From assembly GCF_011043555.1 (NCBI RefSeq), contig NZ_JAAKGS010000009.1, forward strand, positions 171,649 through 235,648: a stretch of 64,000 nt of DNA. The letters run 5' to 3'. The stretch's first letter is position 1. The number at the start of each line of letters is the position of its first letter. Positions 26,020 to 34,436 of the stretch are shown here, in pieces. A model generated the notes under the pieces. It saw only the letters and a list, made by a program, of their open reading frames with translations. It was not told the DNA's origin and ran no database searches. Source of the DNA: Sphingobacterium sp. SGR-19. GTDB lineage: Bacteria; Bacteroidota; Bacteroidia; Sphingobacteriales; Sphingobacteriaceae. A program made the translations under genes and the position numbers.

Positions 26020-28968
26020 ATGAATATCAAACATAGTTTTTTCCGTATCTGTATCCTTTTCATTGGTCTGGGTTTTGTCCTACATGCTGTTGCACAGGAA
26101 AAGTATAGTTGGAAAGAAGCAGAAGCCGGGGGATACACATATCGTTACGTCAGTAATGATCCGATGAATACCCGTTTCTACACATTGAAAAATGGATTTA
26201 CCGTTATCCTGACAGAAAATACAGCCGAACCTCGTATAATGGCTCAGATTGCCGTACGTGCCGGTAGCAACAATGATCCGGCTACCCATACAGGGTTGGC
26301 ACATTATCTGGAGCATCTTTTATTCAAAGGCACCGACAAAATCGGAACATCCGACTGGGTATCAGAAAAAACGCTATTAGATCAGATCGAAGAACTGTAT
26401 GAAACATATACAAGGGAAACCGATGCAGCTAAACGTCGATCAATTTATAAAGAGATTGATAGCCTATCGGTGGAGGCATCCCGTTACTCGATTGCAAATG
26501 AGTATGATAAGCTGATGTCGACAATTGGTTCACAGGGTACCAACGCGCACACTTGGTTTAACGAAACTGTCTACAAGGAAGATATTCCTTCGAGCTCGAT
26601 CGATAAATTTTTGATGATTCAGGCCGAGCGTTTTAGATACCCTGTTTTCAGGCTTTTCCATACCGAACTCGAGACCGTCTATGAGGAAAAAAATATGAGC
26701 ATAGACAATGATGGGAGACGTGCCTTTGAAGCACTATTGGCTAAACTTTTTCCAAAAACGAACTATGGGCAGCAGACTACCTTGGGAACCGTAGAGCATC
26801 TTAAAAATCCATCCTTGAAAGTAATACGTTCATTTTATGATACCTATTATGTAGCCAATAATATGGCTATTGTACTGGCGGGAGATTTCGATTCGGACGA
26901 CATGATAAAAAAGGTAGATCACTATTTCGGTACTTACCCATCGGGTGAGGCTGTGCAGGATAGTGATGTTTCGGAAGATCCCATTAAACAATCGGCCGTC
27001 CTTGATGTTTTCGGACCAAGTGCACAGTATATGATCATGGGATATCGCGTCGGTAACAGCACTAGTCGGGAAGCATTGCTAGCCGATGTAGCATCTTCGT
27101 TGCTATCTAATGGCAAGGCCGGTCTGATCGATCTAAATTTATCCCAAAAGCAACTTGTATTAGGGGCAGGTGCGAATGTGAATCAACAAAAAGACTATGG
27201 ATTCTTTACGCTCTATGGTTATCCGAAGCAAGGTCAAACATTAGAAGAAGTGCGCTCGCTGTTGCTGGAACAGATAGCGCTTTTGAAGAGCGGGGAATTC
27301 GATGGATCATTAATAGATGCCATACGGGCGAACAGTACGCTATCCTTTTTGCAGGGGTTGGACAACAACACAGCGCGTACGCAACACCTAGTCACCGATT
27401 TTATCCGTACTAAAAGTGCAGGCTGGGACCGAGAGGTAGGTTATCTTGATGCATTAGCTAAGATCACCAAAAAAGATATTGTGGATTTCGCCAAGACCTT
27501 TTTTAACGATAACTATGTCATTGTCAATAAAAAACAAGGGGAGGCTGGCGATATCATTAAAGTAGAAAAACCACCGATTACCCCCGTCCATACCAATGCA
27601 GACAAGCAGTCTGCCTATTTAAACGAAATAGCTGCAATGCCATCATTACCTGTTCAGCCCGAATGGTTAGACTACAAACGCGATATCCAATCGGCCAAAG
27701 CGGGGCAAGCAGATGTTCTCTATGTTCAGAATAAGGATAATCAGCTTTTCCGGCAAACATTTCTTTTTGACATGGGAAGCTGGAACGATAACTTGCTGCC
27801 CTTAGCAGGTAATTATCTTTCCTATCTCGGTACCGACAAGATGACGGCGGCTCAGGTGCAGGAGGCCTTCTACAAATTAGCCAGTAACTACAGTATAAAT
27901 ATTGGTAGCGAGGAAACACGTATTACGCTGACCGGTCTACAGGAAAATTATGGCGAGACGATGCTATTGTTTACCGATTTTCTAATGAACTGTAAAGTCG
28001 ACACTGCCGCTTTGGTTAACCTCAAAAAAGACGTGTTGCAACAACGGCAAAACAATAAGACGAACAAACGCTATATTATGCAGGGTTTGATGAGTTATGC
28101 GGCATATGGTGCTAAAAATCCTTTCAACGACCAACTCTCTACAGAGGAATTAACAGCTGTAACGGGGGACGAACTGGTAGCGCTGCTGCATAATCTGTTG
28201 GATTACGAGCATAAAGTTATTGCCTATAGCCCGCTGAATTTGGAACAATATAAAGCTGAACTTAGCCAGTACCATAAGTCACCCGAATCTTATAACAGCA
28301 TACCTACCAAACGCCAATATACACGTTTGGATCAGACGGAAAATACCGTGCTCTTTGCCAATTATGATATGGTACAGGCAGATATCAGTTGGTATAGAAA
28401 AGGAAGTGACTATCAGCCTGGTAAAGAGGCGGGCGTTGCCCTGTTTAATAAGTACTTTGGAGGCGGAATGGGATCCATCGTTTTTCAAAATCTACGCGAA
28501 GCGAAAGGTCTGGCATATACGACCTATGCGACGTATTCATCTCCCGCAAAGAAAGAAGATCCTTTTGCAGTTTCGGCGTTCATCGGTACGCAATCTGACA
28601 AAATCAGTGAAGCTGTAGAAGGGATGAATGCGCTGCTGGATGCCCTACCACGCTCAGAGAAAGCATTTAATACAGCTAAGAGAAGCTTCCTTAGCGATAT
28701 CGAAACACAACGGATAAAAAAGGATGCTGTCATCTTTAGTTACCTGCAAAATCTTAAAAAAGGTATCGACTATGACCGACGTAAAGATTGGTATAGCCAA
28801 GTGAAAACGATGGAGTTCGCCGATATTGAAAAAGTTCACCAGACGGAGTTGGCCAATAAACCTTATACATATTGTATTGTTGCCTCCGAGAAAAACATTA
28901 CGGATGAACAGCTTGGTCATATCGGAAAACTTACGAAGTTAAGCCTCGAGGAAATATTTGGCTATTAA
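26020..28968 (+). CDS. Periplasmic M16 family zinc metallopeptidase (two-lobed)
   Basis: 982 residues with a signal peptide (MNIKHSFFRICILFIGLGFV and on to A25-Q26). Inverzincin motif HxxEH is HYLEH at residues 95-99 in GLAHYLEHLLFKGT; the distal glutamate lies in ELETVYEEKNMS (residues 216-226). An active N-terminal lobe and a second M16 lobe (from about residue 540, ending YTTYATYSSPAKKEDPF and FADIEKVHQTELANKPY) are fused in one chain, as in pitrilysin/PqqL types. Expected to trim imported peptides in the periplasm. Immediately downstream of the nDsbD gene; ends with its own terminator. Confidence 0.92.
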   Translation: MNIKHSFFRICILFIGLGFVLHAVAQEKYSWKEAEAGGYTYRYVSNDPMNTRFYTLKNGFTVILTENTAEPRIMAQIAVRAGSNNDPATHTGLAHYLEHLLFKGTDKIGTSDWVSEKTLLDQIEELYETYTRETDAAKRRSIYKEIDSLSVEASRYSIANEYDKLMSTIGSQGTNAHTWFNETVYKEDIPSSSIDKFLMIQAERFRYPVFRLFHTELETVYEEKNMSIDNDGRRAFEALLAKLFPKTNYGQQTTLGTVEHLKNPSLKVIRSFYDTYYVANNMAIVLAGDFDSDDMIKKVDHYFGTYPSGEAVQDSDVSEDPIKQSAVLDVFGPSAQYMIMGYRVGNSTSREALLADVASSLLSNGKAGLIDLNLSQKQLVLGAGANVNQQKDYGFFTLYGYPKQGQTLEEVRSLLLEQIALLKSGEFDGSLIDAIRANSTLSFLQGLDNNTARTQHLVTDFIRTKSAGWDREVGYLDALAKITKKDIVDFAKTFFNDNYVIVNKKQGEAGDIIKVEKPPITPVHTNADKQSAYLNEIAAMPSLPVQPEWLDYKRDIQSAKAGQADVLYVQNKDNQLFRQTFLFDMGSWNDNLLPLAGNYLSYLGTDKMTAAQVQEAFYKLASNYSINIGSEETRITLTGLQENYGETMLLFTDFLMNCKVDTAALVNLKKDVLQQRQNNKTNKRYIMQGLMSYAAYGAKNPFNDQLSTEELTAVTGDELVALLHNLLDYEHKVIAYSPLNLEQYKAELSQYHKSPESYNSIPTKRQYTRLDQTENTVLFANYDMVQADISWYRKGSDYQPGKEAGVALFNKYFGGGMGSIVFQNLREAKGLAYTTYATYSSPAKKEDPFAVSAFIGTQSDKISEAVEGMNALLDALPRSEKAFNTAKRSFLSDIETQRIKKDAVIFSYLQNLKKGIDYDRRKDWYSQVKTMEFADIEKVHQTELANKPYTYCIVASEKNITDEQLGHIGKLTKLSLEEIFGY

Positions 28969-28997
28969 GATTATCCATCCTTAGCCTGCAGAAGAAT

Positions 28998-29028
28998 GCG
29001 TCCTCCGTAGAGAAGGGCGCCTTTTTTT
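28998..29028 (+). terminator. Terminator after the M16 peptidase gene
   Basis: GCGTCCT (28998-29004) pairs with AGGGCGC (29014-29020), including a T-G pair, followed by C and seven T. Confidence 0.6.
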
Positions 29029-29038
29029 GTTTTTTAGG

Positions 29039-29497
29039 CTATATCGGGTAAGCTGTTTCGCTTTTCGTTTCCGACAGTACAAAATAAGTCTGTACCGTAT
29101 TGACATGCGGTAATACCGCCAGTTTATACCGTAAGAATTGATGGTAAGCTTCCATATCCCTTGTTGCGATGCGTAGCATAAAATCATACGAACCGGCCAT
29201 CTGGTAACACTCCATCACTTCCGGAAATTTTGCGACCTCCTTTTCAAATTCGTTTAGCACTTCGGCGGTATGTGCTTTCAAGAATACCTGGGAAAAAGAG
29301 ATAAGATCGATTCCCACTTTTACACGGTCCAGTATAGCTACGGTACGCTTAATATATCCATTTGCCTTTAATTTCTTCACCCGTTCGTGAACCGCGGCGA
29401 TCGATTTGTTTAGATGATAGGATAGCTCTTTGTTACTGAGCGAAGCGTCTTTTTGCAGAAGACGCAACAGCTTTATATCCACATTGTCAAGTTCCAT
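29039..29497 (-). CDS. Lrp/AsnC family transcriptional regulator
   Basis: 152 residues: N-terminal helix-turn-helix (LSNKELSYHLNKSIAAVHERVKKL) and C-terminal RAM/ligand domain (FPEVMECYQMAGSYDFMLRI). Such proteins bind amino acids and often control the divergent neighbour; here that is a CysM-type synthase gene starting 152 bases away. A -7-like TATCTTTG on the minus strand lies at 29531-29524. Regulation of the synthase is inference. Confidence 0.92.
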   Translation of the reverse strand: MELDNVDIKLLRLLQKDASLSNKELSYHLNKSIAAVHERVKKLKANGYIKRTVAILDRVKVGIDLISFSQVFLKAHTAEVLNEFEKEVAKFPEVMECYQMAGSYDFMLRIATRDMEAYHQFLRYKLAVLPHVNTVQTYFVLSETKSETAYPI

Positions 29498-29648
29498 GGT
29501 ATGTTTTTCTTGATTTGATCTTTCAAAGATATGAAAAGTTGAAATAATTATTGTTAAATCTTTAATTTCGATAATATTTTCGTATATGATACTAAACTAT
29601 TGAATATTATTTTGTTTAATGCAAATTTTGTGAGATAATTATTTAAAT

Positions 29649-30734
29649 ATGATGGAAGAGGTAATCAGTGAATGTCTGTCTCCAAAACTGGATAGTAAAT
29701 TTAAACACTTATGGTGCCTAATAGGTAATACACCGATGCTGGCGTTACAATATGTTTACCAGGGTAGACCTGGAACGATTTATGTGAAGTGCGAGAATTA
29801 CAACTTAACAGGTAGTATCAAGGATAGAATGGCGTTATACATTTTGTATAAAGCCTATATGAACTGCGCGATACGTCCCGATGATGTGATTGTAGAAGCT
29901 ACGAGTGGAAACACCGGGATAGCGTTCTCCGCTATTGGCAAGGCGCTGGGACATCAGGTCAAGATTATTATGCCCAATTGGCTTAGTAAAGAGCGTATGG
30001 ATATTATCAAGAGTATGGGGGCGGATATACAGTTGGTCAGTAAAGAGGAGGGGGGATTTCTCGGTAGTATCCGTTTGAGTGAGGAGTTGGCTGCAAAAGG
30101 CGGTGTCTTTCTTCCGCGTCAGTTTGAGAATCAGTATAATGCCGAAGCGCACGAGTTAACTACCGGGCGGGAAATTGCATTACAACTGGAATCGATCGGG
30201 AAAATAGCAGACGCATTTGTGGCAGGCGTGGGCACAGGAGGTACGGTAATGGGCGTTGGAAATTATCTCCGCCAAATAAATCCTTCCGTGAAGGTGCATC
30301 CATTGGAGCCTGCCGAAAGCCCTACCTTAACGACAGGATATAAAGTAGGATCACACCGCATACAAGGAATTTCAGATGAATTTATTCCCGCGATTGTTAA
30401 ACTTGATCAATTGGACCCAGTCATTCAGGCTTCAGACGGTGATTCTATATTAATGGCACAAAAACTGGCAAAACAGCTGGGGCTCGCGGTAGGTATATCG
30501 TCCGGAGCAAATGTGATAGGAGCAATTAAGCTGAAAGAACAACTTGGGCCTGATGCAACAATTGTAACGCTCCTATGTGACGACAATAAAAAATACCTGA
30601 GTACAGATTTGGTTAAAGAAGAACCTGTTAGGGATGGATTTATAACAACCGACGTGGAGTTTGATGGTTTTCACCCTATCAGTCGTCTTTCGCAGCCACT
30701 TATATCACTTCCAACATCTGCTTCACTTGCATAA
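29649..30734 (+). CDS. PLP-dependent cysteine synthase family protein (CysM/CBS type)
   Basis: 361 residues, fold-type II PLP enzyme. PLP lysine in NLTGSIKDRMA, substrate loop EATSGNTGIAFSAIG, phosphate loop GVGTGGTVMGVG and GISSGANVIGA. KERMDIIKSMGA favours the CysM/cystathionine-beta-synthase branch. It lacks a CBS or rhodanese extension but has about 40 extra C-terminal residues with no recognised domain. Expected reaction is beta-replacement giving cysteine from O-acetylserine or O-phosphoserine; the substrate is not settled by sequence. Divergent from Lrp and 20 bases upstream of dsbD. Confidence 0.88.
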   Translation: MMEEVISECLSPKLDSKFKHLWCLIGNTPMLALQYVYQGRPGTIYVKCENYNLTGSIKDRMALYILYKAYMNCAIRPDDVIVEATSGNTGIAFSAIGKALGHQVKIIMPNWLSKERMDIIKSMGADIQLVSKEEGGFLGSIRLSEELAAKGGVFLPRQFENQYNAEAHELTTGREIALQLESIGKIADAFVAGVGTGGTVMGVGNYLRQINPSVKVHPLEPAESPTLTTGYKVGSHRIQGISDEFIPAIVKLDQLDPVIQASDGDSILMAQKLAKQLGLAVGISSGANVIGAIKLKEQLGPDATIVTLLCDDNKKYLSTDLVKEEPVRDGFITTDVEFDGFHPISRLSQPLISLPTSASLA

Positions 30735-30754
30735 CTTTTTTAAAAACAACATGT

Positions 30755-32476
30755 ATGAATAGCATACGTAACTTTCTTATAAGTTTAGCCTTGATAATCC
30801 CTCTTATCGTGTGGGGACAAGAGGCAGACACGCTTATTTCATTAGATGGTATCGAATTTAACGAAAGCCCGGTAGAAGATGGTTCGGCTTCTACTGGAGA
30901 AGATACCCTGTTGGAGGTACCGGACGACCTCGTCTTTGAAGATGGAGCGACAAGTGAAGACCGGGAAGAGGAGCAGGCAGTAGATGCGCCTGTACAGCCG
31001 GTGGATGCCAGCGAAACGGAACAGCAGTCCCTCTGGGGGATTTTCATTGCCGGGTTGCTGGGCGGTTTCGCAGCTTTCATCATGCCCTGCATATTCCCCA
31101 TGGTACCGCTTACCGTCAGCTTCTTCACCAAGAAAGGCGGCTCCCGTGCCAGGGGTATATCACAGGCACTTTTATACGGGCTTTTTATCATCGTCATATA
31201 TGTGGCACTGGGTATGCTCATCACCATCGCCTTCGGTTCCGACGCCCTGAATGCCCTGTCTACGAACGGCATATTTAACTTTCTGTTCTTTTTGATACTG
31301 GTCATCTTCGCGGCATCCTTCTTCGGTGCTTTCGAACTCACCCTGCCGAGTTCCTTTGTCAATAAGATAGATGCGCAATCGGACCGAGGTGGATTATTGG
31401 GCTTGTTCTTCATGGCATTCAGTCTGGCGCTGGTATCCTTTTCCTGCACCGGGCCGATCATCGGCACGTTGCTGGTAGAAGCTGCCTCCAAGGGTGAGCG
31501 TCTGGGGCCTGCTATCGGCATGCTCGGGTTCTCCATTGCCCTGGCCATACCTTTTGTGCTTTTTGCCTTCTTCCCCTCGATGCTTAAGTCCCTGCCCAAG
31601 TCGGGCGGATGGCTCAACAGCGTTAAAGTGGTGCTAGGTTTCCTTGAACTGGCACTGGCATTGAAGTTCCTGTCCAACGTAGATCTCGCCTACCATTGGA
31701 ACTGGCTGGACAGGGAAGTTTTCCTGGCCCTTTGGATAGCGATCTTTGGGCTGCTGGGGCTGTACCTGATCGGCAAGATACGTTTTGCTCACGACAGTCC
31801 GTTACCGCACCTGTCCGTTCCGCGCACCATGCTGGCGGTCATCGTATTTGCCTTTGTGGTGTACATGGTGCCGGGCATGTGGGGAGCACCGCTGAAGTCG
31901 ATATCGGCATTCCTGCCACCGTCGGCAACACAGGACTTCGATCTGTCCACCGTGAGTTTCGGCCCTGCTGCCACCGGAACATCCAGCACGGGAAAGCAGA
32001 AGAAATACTATGAGATCTTCCACGAGCGGGGCACACCCAAAGGGTTTGACCCGTACTACGACTACGGAGAGGGGCTTGCCGCAGCGAAAGAGCTGGGCAA
32101 ACCGGTGCTCATCGACTTTACGGGCTGGAACTGTGTGAACTGCCGCAAGATGGAGGCCAACGTATGGACCGATCCGAAAGTGGCGACGCTGCTCCGGGAG
32201 GAGTTCGTGATGGTGGAATTGTTCGTGGATGACCGGACGGAACTGGCCGCCGAGGAACAGTACGTATCGGAATACTCGGGAAAGAAGATCAACACCATCG
32301 GCAAGAAGAACAGCGATTTTCAGGCTTCTGCATTCAACAGCAATTCGCAACCGCTATACGTCATCGTGGATACAGGCGGGAATGTGCTGGTACCGCCTAG
32401 CGGCGCTGACTATGACGTGAACAGCTATGCAGCCTATCTACAAAGCGGCATTGATGCGTCTAAAGGTAAATTATAA
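30755..32476 (+). CDS. dsbD: Thiol:disulfide interchange protein DsbD lacking the N-terminal domain
   Basis: 573 residues. Signal peptide (MNSIRNFLISLALIIPLIVW), then an acidic linker of about 70 residues where nDsbD would normally sit, the DsbD transmembrane region from about residue 90 (GFAAFIMPCIFPMVPLTVSF; second Cys helix VSFSCTGPIIGTLL), and a C-terminal thioredoxin domain with CVNC at Cys460-Cys463. Carries electrons from cytosolic thioredoxin to the periplasm. From about 31010 to 32440 base composition is far richer in G+C than the flanks (35 of 60 at 31801-31860 versus 26 of 60 at 35401-35460, counted by hand), with C/G-ending codons, which suggests foreign origin or gene conversion. 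Confidence 0.93.
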   Translation: MNSIRNFLISLALIIPLIVWGQEADTLISLDGIEFNESPVEDGSASTGEDTLLEVPDDLVFEDGATSEDREEEQAVDAPVQPVDASETEQQSLWGIFIAGLLGGFAAFIMPCIFPMVPLTVSFFTKKGGSRARGISQALLYGLFIIVIYVALGMLITIAFGSDALNALSTNGIFNFLFFLILVIFAASFFGAFELTLPSSFVNKIDAQSDRGGLLGLFFMAFSLALVSFSCTGPIIGTLLVEAASKGERLGPAIGMLGFSIALAIPFVLFAFFPSMLKSLPKSGGWLNSVKVVLGFLELALALKFLSNVDLAYHWNWLDREVFLALWIAIFGLLGLYLIGKIRFAHDSPLPHLSVPRTMLAVIVFAFVVYMVPGMWGAPLKSISAFLPPSATQDFDLSTVSFGPAATGTSSTGKQKKYYEIFHERGTPKGFDPYYDYGEGLAAAKELGKPVLIDFTGWNCVNCRKMEANVWTDPKVATLLREEFVMVELFVDDRTELAAEEQYVSEYSGKKINTIGKKNSDFQASAFNSNSQPLYVIVDTGGNVLVPPSGADYDVNSYAAYLQSGIDASKGKL

Positions 32477-32593
32477 TTACTGGTTATAAAGTGCCCGCTC
32501 ATGGGTATAGAACAGGTAAATTAACGACATGATTTTATAGTTTTGTTTAGTTAATGAAGAGGGTAGTCGAGAGATTGCTCTTTTTTGCATTTG

Positions 32594-33211
32594 ATGGAAG
32601 AATCTGGTAAATTTACATTTCAGATAGAAATGAACAATCGATATACATATGTGGAAGATGCAGAGCTAACTCTGCAAATAAACTCCGGAGATCATCGTGC
32701 TTTCGAAGAGCTATTCCATCGATATAAGGAACGGCTTTACCGCCATGCGTATCGTATGATTCCCGATAATGAAATCTGTAATGATATCATACAGGACGTA
32801 TTTATCGCTATCTGGACAAAACACAAAACTTTTGTTGTTAAAACGTCTGTTACCGCTTATCTGACACAGGCTGTAAAGTACCGGATCTTAGATCATATAA
32901 GCCATCAAAAAGTGGTCGAACGCTACTTGGAAGAAATCCATGATTTCGATAAAAATGGACGGTGTTATACGGAAGAATCCGTATTGGTGCGCGAGTTGAT
33001 CGCCCTAATTGAAAATGAAAAATCTGAATTACCTCCACGTACCAAAGAGATCTTTGAAATGAATCGCGAGCAGCATCTTAGTTACAAAGAAATTGGCCAG
33101 ATGCTACACATTTCTGAGAAAACAGCAAAGAAGCAAGTGCATAACGCTCTCCGATATTTACGTACTAAATTAACCACCCTACTTTGTTCTTTTTTTATTT
33201 TACTTTTTTAG
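32594..33211 (+). CDS. ECF RNA polymerase sigma factor (FecI-like)
   Basis: About 205 residues. Region 2 is DHRAFEELFHRYKERLYRHAYRM with NDIIQDVFIAIWTKH; region 4 is LPPRTKEIFEMNREQHLSYKEIGQMLHISEKTAKKQVHNAL. A later ATG at 32630 (MNNRYTYVEDAELTL) would give the leader length usual for FecI proteins and may be the true start. Followed by fecR, susC, susD and tlpA: the classical cell-surface signalling order in which a loaded receptor frees the sigma factor through FecR. The last residues are hydrophobic (SFFILLF), a mild oddity. Confidence 0.92.
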   Translation: MEESGKFTFQIEMNNRYTYVEDAELTLQINSGDHRAFEELFHRYKERLYRHAYRMIPDNEICNDIIQDVFIAIWTKHKTFVVKTSVTAYLTQAVKYRILDHISHQKVVERYLEEIHDFDKNGRCYTEESVLVRELIALIENEKSELPPRTKEIFEMNREQHLSYKEIGQMLHISEKTAKKQVHNALRYLRTKLTTLLCSFFILLF

Positions 33212-33288
33212 TACTCCCTTTTCCTTAGTTAGTCGTCTACTATAATAAACAAAACAGCTGAAATGCTGGGCTAGACCTAATTTTAAAA

Positions 33289-34416
33289 ATGGATAAAAAA
33301 GATATCTTAAATCTATTCGCGCGATATCATGCGGGAGAAACATTGAGCAAAGAAGAGAAGCTTTGGTTAGATAGTTTTTATCTGTATAAGGCAAAAAAAA
33401 CAGAACACAAAATAAGTGCGTCTGATCTTCAGAAAAATCTCACTGAAGTTGAATCTTTAATTCGAGAAAAAACATCTAAACCAAAATTGATTTGGTTCAA
33501 AAAAACACAATACAGTATAGCTGCAGCGGTTATGATATGTGTTTTGTCTGCATCGCTGTATCTCTATCGCGTACATAATCTGGCAAACAACGACGTTGAA
33601 CAGCGCATACTATTTAAAAATATTACAGCGGGAAAAGATAAAGCCGTTTTGGAATTAGCAAATGGAAAACAGTTTATATTGGATGGCAGTGCAAGCCTAT
33701 CGATTAACAAGGGCAATATCTTTGTCGGCAACCGCCTAGTAAATTTACAGGATCAAGGAATAACATCAACAGCATGGAATACCCTTCGTATCCCCAAGGG
33801 AGGACAATTTAAAGTCGTGTTAGACGATGGTTCTACTGTGTGGCTTAATGCAGGGTCTCAACTCCGCTATCCTACCCAATTTGAGGGAAACTATCGAGAA
33901 GTCGAGTTGATAGGAGAAGCGTATTTCGAAGTAAGTCATAATCCCAGAAAGCCATTCCTCGTCAATACAGACGATCAGCAGATCGAAGTGTTGGGAACAG
34001 GCTTTAATATTAGTGCATATCCTAATAATGTAACGAAAACAACCTTGGTACATGGTAAGGTAAAAGTGGATCAAAAAAATGCTGGTGGGGAACATTCGGT
34101 AATACTGAAGCCAGGAGAGCAGGTCATTTCCGCTCAAAGCGGTTTACAACAGGAAGTTGCGGATGTCGACCAAATTATTGCTTGGAAGAATGGATTTTTC
34201 AATTTCAAGAAAAGTAACCTGCAGGCAGTTACTACCGAACTTGAACGTTGGTATAATGTCAAGTTTATTTTTAAAAATAGATCGGTACCCACAAAGCAGA
34301 TTACCGGAGAAATTCCCAGGAACGTTAACTTGTACGATATAGTGGAGATACTCTCTTACTTCGAGATCGATTGTAAGATCGAAGGAAGAACCATACTCTT
34401 GGATGTAAAAAAATAA
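33289..34416 (+). CDS. FecR-type anti-sigma factor
   Basis: 375 residues. Short cytosolic N-terminus that binds the sigma factor, one transmembrane helix at about residues 78-98 (IAAAVMICVLSASLYLY), the FecR periplasmic domain (RIPKGGQFKVVLDDGSTVWL; VELIGEAYFEVSHNPRKPF) and a C-terminal DUF4974 domain (FFNFKKSNLQAVTTELERWY), which contacts the STN domain of the SusC receptor. All parts expected in Bacteroidota are present. Located 77 bases after the sigma factor and 20 before susC. Confidence 0.93.
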   Translation: MDKKDILNLFARYHAGETLSKEEKLWLDSFYLYKAKKTEHKISASDLQKNLTEVESLIREKTSKPKLIWFKKTQYSIAAAVMICVLSASLYLYRVHNLANNDVEQRILFKNITAGKDKAVLELANGKQFILDGSASLSINKGNIFVGNRLVNLQDQGITSTAWNTLRIPKGGQFKVVLDDGSTVWLNAGSQLRYPTQFEGNYREVELIGEAYFEVSHNPRKPFLVNTDDQQIEVLGTGFNISAYPNNVTKTTLVHGKVKVDQKNAGGEHSVILKPGEQVISAQSGLQQEVADVDQIIAWKNGFFNFKKSNLQAVTTELERWYNVKFIFKNRSVPTKQITGEIPRNVNLYDIVEILSYFEIDCKIEGRTILLDVKK

Positions 34417-34436
34417 CACAACCATAATAATCAACC

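Noticed and set aside
30700..31677. 325-codon open frame antisense to dsbD
   Set aside because: Low-complexity, Ser/Pro/Lys-rich translation without any domain; it arises from the GC-rich codon use of dsbD on the other strand.
31802..32350. 182-codon antisense frame in the dsbD thioredoxin part
   Set aside because: Same cause; real thioredoxin motif CVNC is on the plus strand.
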